Positions 1 through 6,172 of a DNA stretch of 8,138 nucleotides are shown in pieces. The notes under the pieces are model-generated. The model searched no databases and was not told the DNA's origin. It saw only the letters and a list, made by a program, of their open reading frames with translations. The stretch is from Faecalimonas sp. (GTDB taxonomy: Bacteria > Bacillota_A > Clostridia > Lachnospirales > Lachnospiraceae): contig JAPFCT010000427.1 of NCBI GenBank assembly GCA_026169575.1, forward strand, positions 1 to 8,138, written 5' to 3'. Each line of letters starts with the position of its first letter. Positions within the stretch are counted from its first letter, which is position 1. The position numbers were made by a program, and so were the translations under genes.

Positions 1-502
1 GACGGTCACCATGTACCTGGATCGCATCGATTCCGGCTGCCTGTGCTCGCTTTGCACATTCACACATTTTTTCAATGATCTCATGCAGGCTTTCTTCGGA
101 TACCTCATCGATGAAATGTGCCATATCATGTTTCATTTTTGCACGGAGCCCTTCAAAATCTCCTTTTAAGAAAAGCTCTGTAATGCTTGCTGTGTCATAT
201 TCCGGGTGGAAGATCTGTACCCCGATTTTTGCGCCATGCTTGTGTACTGCATCTGCCAGTTTACGGAAACTTTCGATCTGGCTGTCATCACACAGTTTCG
301 GAACCGGTGTAAATGTCTTGATCGGAGCAACGTCTCCTAAGACGATATAAGATACGCCACCCTCTGCAAGTCTCTCATAAAATGCCTGGCTCTGCGGAGT
401 GATACTTCCGTCCTTTGCCTCATAACCAGTTGTCAGAGGCGGAAACATAATTCTGTTTTTCAGTGTTGTATTTCCTACCTGAATACTCTCTAATAATTTC
501 AT
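1..502 (-). CDS. Old Yellow Enzyme-family NADH:flavin oxidoreductase, N-terminal part (partial)
   Basis: The visible 167 codons are the N-terminal half of an FMN-dependent TIM barrel of the OYE / 2-enoate reductase / BaiCD-BaiH group, which mostly reduces C=C bonds conjugated to a carbonyl. Seen: the opening NRIMFPPLTTGYEAKDGSIT (residues 16-35), the FYERLAEGGVSYIVLGD stretch (41-57), VQIFH (95-99) matching the usual QLxH strand, and AGIDAIQVHGDR (156-167). Two family positions differ. The usual HxGR after the strand reads HPEY, and the usual HGAH/HxxN pair reads HGDR, so H164 is present but the second position is Arg167. The ATG at 502-500 follows GGCAGGAG with good spacing. It is the last visible gene of the operon, 23 bases after the hydrolase. 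The rest, including any 4Fe-4S and NAD(P)H domains found in long members, lies outside the window, so substrate and full domain content cannot be judged. Confidence 0.88.
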   Translation of the reverse strand, partial: MKLLESIQVGNTTLKNRIMFPPLTTGYEAKDGSITPQSQAFYERLAEGGVSYIVLGDVAPIKTFTPVPKLCDDSQIESFRKLADAVHKHGAKIGVQIFHPEYDTASITELFLKGDFEGLRAKMKHDMAHFIDEVSEESLHEIIEKMCECAKRAQAAGIDAIQVHGDR

Positions 503-525
503 CTTGTTCTCCTGCCTTTCTGAAA

Positions 526-1278
526 TCAGATGATCTCTTTTACATAGGTTACAATTTCTGCCTCACACGCTTCTCTCGCCGGGATGCTTGCGAAGTTATG
601 GTTACCGCCCTCAACCTTTACAAATTTCTTTGCTCCGGTGTAGCATTCCATATATGTTTCACAAGTTTTATCATCAACAAGTTCATCCTTTGTTCCGCGC
701 AGGATCAGCACGCTGCCTTCGTATCCTTTTGCGTCTTCAAATGGTGAATAGTTTGCAAGGTCATAGTTAAAGTCCAGTCCGAACTTCAGTCCTTCCATAT
801 CTGCGAACGTCATCCCGAGATTTTTAAAGTGATCTGCGCGCTCCTTACAGCCATACCACATTCCTGCTCCCGGACACATCAGGATGAGACCGTACGGCTG
901 AATGCGCGGAGCCGCGCTTGCCGCCACAAATCCACCCATACTCTGACCGGATAAGATGATTTTCTCTCCGTCTACGCATGGCTGTTCTTTCAGCCATGCA
1001 TGAACATCCTCTGCATCCTCGAGCAATCCGGTAAATGTCATTTCATCAAACTCTCCGTCACTCTCGCCGCATCCATAGAAGTCAAACCGCATACATGCGA
1101 TCCCTTCCGCTTCAAGCGTTCTCGCCAGATGTGTGTGTGCATATTTATATCCGGAAAGACTTCCTCCGAATCCATGCAGATTTAAGACAACCGGAGGATG
1201 TTCTACCCCATCCGGGAGGTTTAAAAATCCGCGGAGGATCTTTCCTTTTCTGTTTTCTACTTCAACATAACGAACCAT
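526..1278 (-). CDS. alpha/beta hydrolase, feruloyl/cinnamoyl-esterase-like (250 aa)
   Basis: Cytoplasmic serine hydrolase with no signal peptide. Motifs run in family order: oxyanion-hole HGFGG at residues 35-39, RFDFYGCGESDG (64-75), nucleophile elbow GQSMGG with Ser113, acid GTKDE with Asp198, and GGNHNF with His227. Length and the RFDFxGxGxSDGxF pattern resemble from memory the Est1E / LJ0536 cinnamoyl-esterase group, which cleaves hydroxycinnamate esters; peptidase or other carboxylesterase activity remains possible. The ATG at 1278-1276 directly abuts the TAG stop of the upstream symporter (1281-1279). Its ribosome site is a weak AAAGGGA inside the symporter's last codons, so translational coupling is likely. 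It sits between a transporter and a flavin reductase, which suggests it works on an imported compound. Family assignment is secure; substrate is inferred. Confidence 0.9.
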   Translation of the reverse strand: MVRYVEVENRKGKILRGFLNLPDGVEHPPVVLNLHGFGGSLSGYKYAHTHLARTLEAEGIACMRFDFYGCGESDGEFDEMTFTGLLEDAEDVHAWLKEQPCVDGEKIILSGQSMGGFVAASAAPRIQPYGLILMCPGAGMWYGCKERADHFKNLGMTFADMEGLKFGLDFNYDLANYSPFEDAKGYEGSVLILRGTKDELVDDKTCETYMECYTGAKKFVKVEGGNHNFASIPAREACEAEIVTYVKEII

Positions 1279-2646
1279 CTATCTGTTTCCCTTTCCGTTT
1301 GCTCTTCTCTTTGCAAGCTCTTCTAACATTTGTTCTGTCTTCTTCTTTGACAGAGGATATACAAAGAATAAGATCAGCACTGCGATCAGATATCCTACTG
1401 CATAGATCGCTGTGTAAGATTTCCAGATATTTGCTTTTACTGCTGCGGTCTGTACTGCTTCATTTACATTGTAGCCGATCATTGCAAGCGTAAAGCTGCT
1501 GAGACTCGCGCTGACTGCTGATGCCAGTTTCCGGAAGAATGAGTAAGTAGAATATACCATACCTTCATTTCTCTCTCCTGTCATCAGTTCCTGATAGTCG
1601 ATCGCATCATTTACCATCGCCCAGATCAGTACCTGGAAACCACTTGCTCCAAGATAACAGATTCCGTTGATCGCAATAAATACAAGCGGATTTTTTAACG
1701 GTACAAAGAACAAAATCCCAAATACGAGCGCTGCAAATCCTGCTCCGTACATACACCATTCTTTTTTACCGAATTTCTTGGAAACATATTTCGTTCCGAT
1801 AAATGTGATGATCGCATAAACCGTACTTAACATACCGGAGATTGACATTACTTTCACATCTCCGAAGTAATCTTTGAATAAGTAAGTATTCAGTCCGTTT
1901 ACGACGCTTGCCGCGATCATTCCTGCAAGGCTTGAGAAGATCAGTCCAAGCAGCGCTCTGTTCTTCGCAACATTTTTCAGTGCATCCAGATAATTGAATT
2001 TCTTTCCTTCTTTCACTTTTAACTCTACACGTTCCTTACACCAGGAGCTTGTCACGATCAGACAGAACACACCGATCGTCGCACAGAGAAGTGCCATCAG
2101 AGTAAATCTGGAAGCGACCGGCTTATTATCCTTGTAAAGTACAAGCGGTCCTACGATCACGATCACAGTCATAAAGATCGTTCCGCCAAGACTTCTGTAA
2201 CGAGATAAGTCTGTACGGTGATTGACATCATCTGTCATGACACTGGAAAGTGAACCAAACGGCACATTGACACAAGTATACATTGCTTCATAAAGAATAT
2301 AAGTGATCAGAATATATGCCAGTTTAAACTTGTAATCCCAGCTGCTGACATCTAAAAATCCGATCACGCACAGCACTCCCATCGGAACGCAGAATGCTTT
2401 GATCCACGGAATAAATCTTCCGCCTTTTGTTGACTTTCTTGAGTCGATGATCGCACCGATGATCGGATCATTGATCGCATCCCAGATCTTTGTGATCAGA
2501 AGGATGATTCCGACATGTACGGGATTTACTTTCAGTACGAGCGTATAGAACACTGTCAAAAACATTGCTCTGAACTGCTCCGTACAGCAGCACCCTAAAT
2601 CCCCGAGGGTGTAGCCGATTTTGTCTTTCATGGAAAACTCTCTCAC
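1279..2646 (-). CDS. GPH-family (MelB/XynP/UidB-like) MFS symporter
   Basis: A 455-residue integral membrane cation-coupled symporter of the glycoside-pentoside-hexuronide family, usual length 450-500. Diagnostic motifs are KIGYTLGDLG (9-18) and KIWDAINDPIIGAIIDS (53-69). D56 and D60 match the MelB cation-site pair D55/D59. The position of MelB Asp19, a sugar-binding residue, appears to be Cys20, hinting at a non-galactoside substrate. About 12 hydrophobic segments are visible and the tail is Lys/Arg rich. The start is a GTG at 2646-2644 because GAGGAGG lies eight bases before it; the in-frame ATG at 2631 has no proper ribosome site. It is the first gene of the operon with the hydrolase and OYE reductase, divergent from the AraC-type regulator. 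Known substrates of the family are sugars, glucuronides and some other solutes; the one here is unknown. Confidence 0.93.
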   Translation of the reverse strand: MREFSMKDKIGYTLGDLGCCCTEQFRAMFLTVFYTLVLKVNPVHVGIILLITKIWDAINDPIIGAIIDSRKSTKGGRFIPWIKAFCVPMGVLCVIGFLDVSSWDYKFKLAYILITYILYEAMYTCVNVPFGSLSSVMTDDVNHRTDLSRYRSLGGTIFMTVIVIVGPLVLYKDNKPVASRFTLMALLCATIGVFCLIVTSSWCKERVELKVKEGKKFNYLDALKNVAKNRALLGLIFSSLAGMIAASVVNGLNTYLFKDYFGDVKVMSISGMLSTVYAIITFIGTKYVSKKFGKKEWCMYGAGFAALVFGILFFVPLKNPLVFIAINGICYLGASGFQVLIWAMVNDAIDYQELMTGERNEGMVYSTYSFFRKLASAVSASLSSFTLAMIGYNVNEAVQTAAVKANIWKSYTAIYAVGYLIAVLILFFVYPLSKKKTEQMLEELAKRRANGKGNR

Positions 2647-2697
2647 AATAATTTCCTCCTCGCATGTTTTTCCCTATGGTATCTTTGTTATTTCTTT

Positions 2698-2711
2698 GAC
2701 AGATTTCTGTC
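2698..2711. promoter_or_regulatory. perfect 14-bp inverted repeat in the symporter operon leader
   Basis: GACAGA-TT-TCTGTC is a perfect inverted repeat with six-base arms. It lies just downstream of the candidate -10 of the symporter operon, around +4 to +17 of the predicted transcript. It could be a repressor operator or a small 5' hairpin. Function is inferred from position only. Confidence 0.35.
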
Positions 2712-2721
2712 GTTAGAAAGT

Positions 2722-2727
2722 ATTATA
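2722..2727 (-). promoter_or_regulatory. candidate -10 box of the symporter-hydrolase-OYE operon
   Basis: On the minus strand this reads TATAAT, a perfect sigma-A -10 hexamer, about 76 bases before the GTG start. At 17-bp spacing the -35 position (2750-2745) reads TATGAA, a poor match. A strong -10 with a weak -35 is typical of activator-dependent promoters and fits control by the divergent AraC-type protein. The TSS would fall near 2715. Confidence 0.45.
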
Positions 2728-2770
2728 GCTTTCCCACGGACTCCTTCATATCCATTTTTTGCTTGAAAAC

Positions 2771-2785
2771 TATCAAAAATTGATA
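2771..2785. promoter_or_regulatory. candidate operator: perfect inverted repeat between divergent promoters
   Basis: TATCAA-AAA-TTGATA is a perfect six-base-arm inverted repeat. Its right arm is also the candidate -35 (TTGATA) of the araC-type gene. Its centre is about 60 bases upstream of the predicted TSS of the symporter operon. A regulator bound here could repress its own gene and activate the operon. AraC proteins more often use direct repeats, so another regulator is possible. Confidence 0.35.
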
Positions 2786-2807
2786 TACTATATATCTTAT
2801 CTATTCT
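2780..2807 (+). promoter_or_regulatory. candidate promoter of the AraC-type regulator gene
   Basis: TTGATA at 2780-2785 (4 of 6 to consensus) and TATTCT at 2802-2807 (4 of 6) are spaced by 16 bases in AT-rich sequence, giving a leader of roughly 67 bases. The -35 overlaps the palindrome at 2771-2785. Other AT-rich hexamers nearby, such as TATATT at 2833, could serve instead. Confidence 0.3.
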
Positions 2808-2881
2808 GTATGAGATTTTATTACAATTTTTGTATATTTTACCAGTTATCCCCAATCATCACATCGTCAGGAGTTTAAGAA

Positions 2882-3733
2882 ATGAAAGAAGAATATTTCG
2901 CAAAAGAGTATCTGTATGCCGAAGCAAAGAGGAAAACGTTTTCTTCGGGAAATTATCACATGATTCTGTTTATCACCTCCGGAAAATGCAGCTGTACCCA
3001 CGCCGGAAGCTCCTTTTTCTGCGCCACAGAAGACATGATCCTTGTCAATCCAAATACGACTTTCCTCCTGGAACACGCATCTTCCAAAGTTCCTTTACGT
3101 TTTCTCCAGGTCGGATTCACAAAAGAACTGCTCGACCGCCTCTCCGATGAACATACGGATCTGGAATCCTGCTTTCATGTAGTTCCTTATGAATGTACCT
3201 GCGTCCACTCTTCTTCGGAGATCACTATGCTGATCAAAAATTTATCAAAAAGACTGCTGACACTCCCCCAGGAACAGACCGATTTCGGACACCAGCTATT
3301 TGAGGACAGCATTCTTACAATGCTGATCGTGCTGCTTCTGCGCGCCTGCATCCACACAGAATTTCAGACAAATACAAAAGTATGCCCGCGCCTCTCCCTC
3401 GATGATATTTTCATTTTCATCAAGCACCATCTGCACGAAGAGATTTCTCTGGACCGTCTGGAGAAAGAATTCTACATCAGTAAATATCATATCTGCCGGG
3501 AATTTAAACGGCAGACCGGAATGACCGTTCACCGCTATATCGTCAAGTCCAAGCTGGATCTGTGCAAACGTCTGCTGGAAAAAGGCTATCCGATGATCGA
3601 GATCTACAAGATCTGCGGACTCGGCAACTACAATCATCTGTTCCGCGCCTTCAAAAAGGAATTCGGAATGACTCCAAAAGAATATGTCAAACAGATCCAG
3701 GAACATACCGGTCAGGTTTCCGATACCCCTTAA
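2882..3733 (+). CDS. AraC-family transcriptional regulator
   Basis: A 283-residue DNA-binding regulator. Residues about 1-110 form a cupin-like sensor domain (strands around SSGNYHMILFITSGKCSC at 21-38 and ATEDMILVNPNT at 48-59). A linker follows, then the C-terminal AraC/XylS domain at about 172-270. Two helix-turn-helix units are visible: ISLDRLEKEFYISKYHICRE (188-207), then IYKICGLGNYNHLFRAFKKE (241-260) followed by the signature FGMTPKEY (261-268). Start: AGGAG at 2869-2873 is eight bases before the ATG. It is transcribed divergently from the symporter-hydrolase-OYE operon, so it is most likely the inducer-responsive activator of that operon. The effector is unknown, probably the transported compound or its product. 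It is followed by the shared stem-loop at 3738-3820. Confidence 0.92.
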   Translation: MKEEYFAKEYLYAEAKRKTFSSGNYHMILFITSGKCSCTHAGSSFFCATEDMILVNPNTTFLLEHASSKVPLRFLQVGFTKELLDRLSDEHTDLESCFHVVPYECTCVHSSSEITMLIKNLSKRLLTLPQEQTDFGHQLFEDSILTMLIVLLLRACIHTEFQTNTKVCPRLSLDDIFIFIKHHLHEEISLDRLEKEFYISKYHICREFKRQTGMTVHRYIVKSKLDLCKRLLEKGYPMIEIYKICGLGNYNHLFRAFKKEFGMTPKEYVKQIQEHTGQVSDTP

Positions 3734-3737
3734 AAAA

Positions 3738-3820
3738 CGGCTGCCGGGATCTGCACAGATTTTCATTTCCCCTGATCGCTGATAAAGGGTCATCTGATTC
3801 TGTGCTGTCCCAGGCAGCCG
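3738..3820. terminator. long imperfect stem-loop, probable (bi)directional terminator of folA and the araC-type gene
   Basis: Three collinear helices: CGGCTGCC (3738-3745) with GGCAGCCG (3813-3820), GGGA (3746-3749) with TCCC (3808-3811), and GCACAGA (3753-3759) with TCTGTGC (3799-3805). They leave a loop of about 39 bases. On the minus strand the hairpin is followed by TTTTTT (3737-3732), an intrinsic terminator for the folA transcript. On the plus strand only a broken CTTCTTT follows, so it would be weaker for the araC-type gene, whose stop codon overlaps the T-run on the other strand. Confidence 0.7.
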
Positions 3821-3869
3821 CCTTCTTTATAGTCTTCCTCACATTTTGCTGTCTGTTTCTGCAGACACT

Positions 3870-4364
3870 TTAGGAATGCTTTCTCTCGTATTTTACAAAT
3901 TCATATTCCAGGTCAAAGTATGTCTGCTCTTCGCTGATCCCCGTGATCTCCCATTCCGGGTCCGCATCCAGATCCGGAAAGTAAGTATCTGCTTCATAGA
4001 CATGGTCGATCTTCGTAATATGGGCAGTATCACAGTGCGGAAGCAGTTGTCTGTACACACTCTCCCCGCCGATCACGTAGATGTCTTCCTCCTCATACGC
4101 TTTGAGTGTCTGCAGCAGTTCTTCCACTGTATGCACGACGATCGCATCTTTTACCTTATAATTCTTATCTGAAGTCAGCACAATATTCGTGCGCTTCTTT
4201 AGCGGCTGTCCGCCCGGAAAGCTTTCCAGCGTCTTTCTACCCATGACAACTACCTTACCGGTTGTCGTCTCTCTGAAAAATTTCATATCTGACGGAATGC
4301 TGACAAGCAGCTTGTTATCCTTTCCGATTGCCCAGTTTTTGTCTACCGCAACAATAATGTTCAT
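3870..4364 (-). CDS. folA: dihydrofolate reductase
   Basis: A 164-residue cytoplasmic enzyme reducing dihydrofolate to tetrahydrofolate with NADPH; usual length about 160. Seen: IVAVDKNWAIG (3-13) with the start of the Met20-type loop, catalytic acid Asp26 in SIPSDMKFF, VVVMGRKTLESFPG (38-51) for cofactor binding, RTNIVLTSD (58-66), YVIGGESVY (96-104) and ADTYFP (125-130). The nearly invariant Trp after the Met20 loop (E. coli Trp22) is Val21 here. This is a variant I recall from clostridial DHFRs, and it may alter inhibitor response. The ATG at 4364 is set by GGAGG seven bases upstream. It follows thyA by 67 bases with no evident terminator or good promoter between, so the two are probably co-transcribed and form the DHF-producing and DHF-recycling steps. 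The stem-loop at 3738-3820 ends the transcript. Confidence 0.97.
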   Translation of the reverse strand: MNIIVAVDKNWAIGKDNKLLVSIPSDMKFFRETTTGKVVVMGRKTLESFPGGQPLKKRTNIVLTSDKNYKVKDAIVVHTVEELLQTLKAYEEEDIYVIGGESVYRQLLPHCDTAHITKIDHVYEADTYFPDLDADPEWEITGISEEQTYFDLEYEFVKYERKHS

Positions 4365-4431
4365 CTTTCTTCCTCCAAAACTCTTTTTCTACAGCTACAT
4401 GGACAGTCTTTTTTATCCGCGCTCTGCTTCT

Positions 4432-5280
4432 CTACACAGCGATCGGAATATTTTTGATCTGTGGTCCGGTCTGATAGTCTTCTAACCGCACGTCATCCGT
4501 TGTAAATGCATAGAAATCCTTCACTTCCGGATTCAGCCAGAACTTTGGTGCCGGGAACGGTTCTCTTTGGATCAGTTCCTCGATCAGCGGGATATGTCTG
4601 TCATAAATATGCGCATCCGCGATCACATGTACAAATTCTCCAACCTGCATATCGCACACCTGCGCCAGCATGTGCAGCAGCACTGCATACTGGCAGACAT
4701 TCCAGTTATTTGCCGCCAGGACATCCTGCGAACGCTGGTTCAGGATCCCATTTAACACCAGCTTTTCGCTGTCCTTTTTCTTCGTCACATTAAATGTCAT
4801 GCTGTACGCACATGGGTAAAGATTCATCTCATGAAGATCCTGATGGACGTAGATATTTGTCATGATCCTGCGGCTGTACGGATTATGCTTCAGGTCGTAG
4901 ATCACACGGTCTACCTGATCCATCATTCCTTCCCGGTACTGATGCTTTACCTGCATCTGATACCCGTAAGCTTTCCCGATCGAACCATCCTCATCTGCCC
5001 AGCTGTCCCAGATATGGGAATTCAGGTCATGGATGTTGTTTGACTTCTTCTGCCAGATCCACAGCATCTCATCCACACAACTCTTGATCCCGGTCCGCCG
5101 GAGTGTCAGCGCCGGAAATTCTTTTGACAGATCATACCGGTTTACCACGCCAAATTTCTTGACCGTATACGCATAAGTCCCATCCTCCCACTTCGGACGT
5201 ACTTTCTCTCCCTCTGTGCTTGTCCCGTGATCGATGATATCGCGGCACATATCTATAAATACTTTATCTGCATAACTCAT
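4432..5280 (-). CDS. thyA: thymidylate synthase (phi3T/B. subtilis ThyA type)
   Basis: A 282-residue enzyme that methylates dUMP to dTMP with methylene-tetrahydrofolate, releasing dihydrofolate. Seen: ELLWIWQ-like EMLWIWQKKSNNIHDLN (71-87), HIWDSWADEDGSIGKAYGYQ (89-108), phosphate-binding SRR (136-138), catalytic Cys157 in LYPCAY, QRSQD (182-186), WNVCQYAVLLHMLAQ (193-207) and AHIYDRH (223-229). The active site is PC-A-Y rather than the PCH of E. coli. B. subtilis/phage phi3T ThyA has PCVY, so this belongs to that subfamily and is not defective. I chose the ATG at 5280 because AAGGTGG lies just upstream and the family starts here. The open frame extends to 5454, but that extension would cross the promoter and the end of the upstream gene. 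It is followed by folA. Confidence 0.97.
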   Translation of the reverse strand: MSYADKVFIDMCRDIIDHGTSTEGEKVRPKWEDGTYAYTVKKFGVVNRYDLSKEFPALTLRRTGIKSCVDEMLWIWQKKSNNIHDLNSHIWDSWADEDGSIGKAYGYQMQVKHQYREGMMDQVDRVIYDLKHNPYSRRIMTNIYVHQDLHEMNLYPCAYSMTFNVTKKKDSEKLVLNGILNQRSQDVLAANNWNVCQYAVLLHMLAQVCDMQVGEFVHVIADAHIYDRHIPLIEELIQREPFPAPKFWLNPEVKDFYAFTTDDVRLEDYQTGPQIKNIPIAV

Positions 5281-5374
5281 AAGTTCCACCTTCTTCTTTC
5301 TCTTGATCTTCTCCGCTCTGTAACCGATTTTTTCAGTTTCAGCCACTCTGATTTTTCCTGCGAACTTCTCTCGT

Positions 5375-5403
5375 ATTGTAACATGAATCCCCTCGAAATC
5401 CAA
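5375..5403 (-). promoter_or_regulatory. promoter of thyA-folA
   Basis: On the minus strand, TTGGAT (5403-5398), a 17-base spacer ending in TGT, then TACAAT (5380-5375): an extended -10 promoter with 5 of 6 matches at -10. It sits immediately after the DUF3793 stop codon. The predicted TSS near 5368 gives a leader of about 88 bases before thyA. I see no clear terminator or riboswitch in that leader. Confidence 0.6.
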
Positions 5404-5410
5404 GACTTTC

Positions 5411-5995
5411 TCACAGACAGATCTCTGCAGCTTCTTTTCCTGCCAGAAATTCATTGACCGCCCACACTTTCACCTGATCGTAAAGCGCAAACAATGCTTT
5501 CTTCTCTTCCGGTCTTTCATAGACCTGCCAGTAGCCGGAGCAGAGTTCCTTTTTCCCGCCCTCCCGTACAAAGCCTTCCACATCTTCGACCGGGTAGCCA
5601 AGAAAGAGCCCCGTCTCCTCCGGAAATCCCCCTCTTTTTCTTCTGTCCCGGATCCGTGCCGCAAACCGTTCGATCCTTTCTTCCAGAGTTCCTTCCGGAT
5701 ATCCCAGTGCCAAAAGGATTTCCTGCTGCCTGGCGCGCATCAGATAACGGCATAATGCCTCTCTCCGATAAAGAAACACTAACACATCCCCGCTCCTTTT
5801 GTCTAACTGCCCAAATCCCACTTCCAGTTCTCCCGCAAGCTGCTCCAGATCATGCAAAAGCGTCTGCGGCATCCAGATCATCGACGAAATTTTCAGACGC
5901 TTCAAAAACGGTGCACAGTAAAATACCAGACGCGCGAGCACTGCACGCTTTCCATATTCTTCTCCCAGAAGCCAGCGTACTACTTCCACTTCCAT
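5411..5995 (-). CDS. DUF3793 family protein
   Basis: A 194-residue protein of unknown function that I recognise as DUF3793, a family I know mainly from clostridia. Seen: FYCAPFLKRLKISSMIWMP (25-43) near the N terminus, a helical middle with many Glu/Arg, and the C-terminal signature GLFLGYPVEDVEGFVREGG (149-167) followed by LCSGYWQVYE (171-180). No signal peptide or membrane segment is evident. The ATG at 5995 follows GAGAGGAAGCGC, a good ribosome site; the frame is open to 6091, but the extra 32 residues are Lys/Arg/Glu-rich with no ribosome site and do not look like the family. It lies between folT and thyA in the same direction, so a link to folate or redox metabolism is possible, but adjacency alone is weak evidence. 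Its promoter is not obvious. Confidence 0.85.
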   Translation of the reverse strand: MEVEVVRWLLGEEYGKRAVLARLVFYCAPFLKRLKISSMIWMPQTLLHDLEQLAGELEVGFGQLDKRSGDVLVFLYRREALCRYLMRARQQEILLALGYPEGTLEERIERFAARIRDRRKRGGFPEETGLFLGYPVEDVEGFVREGGKKELCSGYWQVYERPEEKKALFALYDQVKVWAVNEFLAGKEAAEICL

Positions 5996-6135
5996 GCGCT
6001 TCCTCTCCCATTCTGTCTTTTTATTCCCCGTATTAGTTTCTATTCTTTCCGCCCTTTTTATCCCTATTTCTTTTCTGCCCATCCAGAGCATAAGAAAGGA
6101 GCATCTTACTTTCCTCCGATTCCTTCCACGACACC

Positions 6136-6153
6136 AGACCGGTCTCCCGGTCC
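6136..6153 (-). repeat. GNRA-capped hairpin upstream of DUF3793
   Basis: On the minus strand, GGACCGG-GAGA-CCGGTCT forms seven pairs (one G.U) closed by a GAGA tetraloop. A further GAC/GTC pairing across a three-base bulge can extend it (6156-6130). No U-run follows, so it is not an intrinsic terminator. It lies about 140 bases before the DUF3793 start. Confidence 0.45.
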
Positions 6154-6172
6154 GTCCCTTTCATGTACAAAA

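Noticed and set aside
1035..1493. 152-codon plus-strand open frame
   Set aside because: It is antisense across the hydrolase-symporter junction; both sense genes carry clear family motifs.
3296..3793. 165-codon minus-strand open frame
   Set aside because: It is antisense to the AraC-type regulator's DNA-binding domain, with no ribosome site.
3851..3866. Hairpin GTCTG-TTTCTG-CAGAC just after folA as its terminator
   Set aside because: The stem is only five pairs with no U-run; the larger stem-loop with T6 at 3738-3820 is the better terminator.
5281..5454. 58-residue N-terminal extension of thyA (start at 5454)
   Set aside because: It overlaps the end of DUF3793 and translates the extended -10 promoter and leader. 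The ATG at 5280 has an AAGGTGG ribosome site and gives a family-like length.
5494..6036. 180-codon plus-strand open frame
   Set aside because: It is antisense to DUF3793, is Pro/Ser rich as expected of a shadow frame, and has no ribosome site or recognisable domain.
5996..6091. 32-residue N-terminal extension of the DUF3793 protein
   Set aside because: It is Lys/Arg/Glu rich with no ribosome site. The ATG at 5995 follows GAGAGGAAGCGC.
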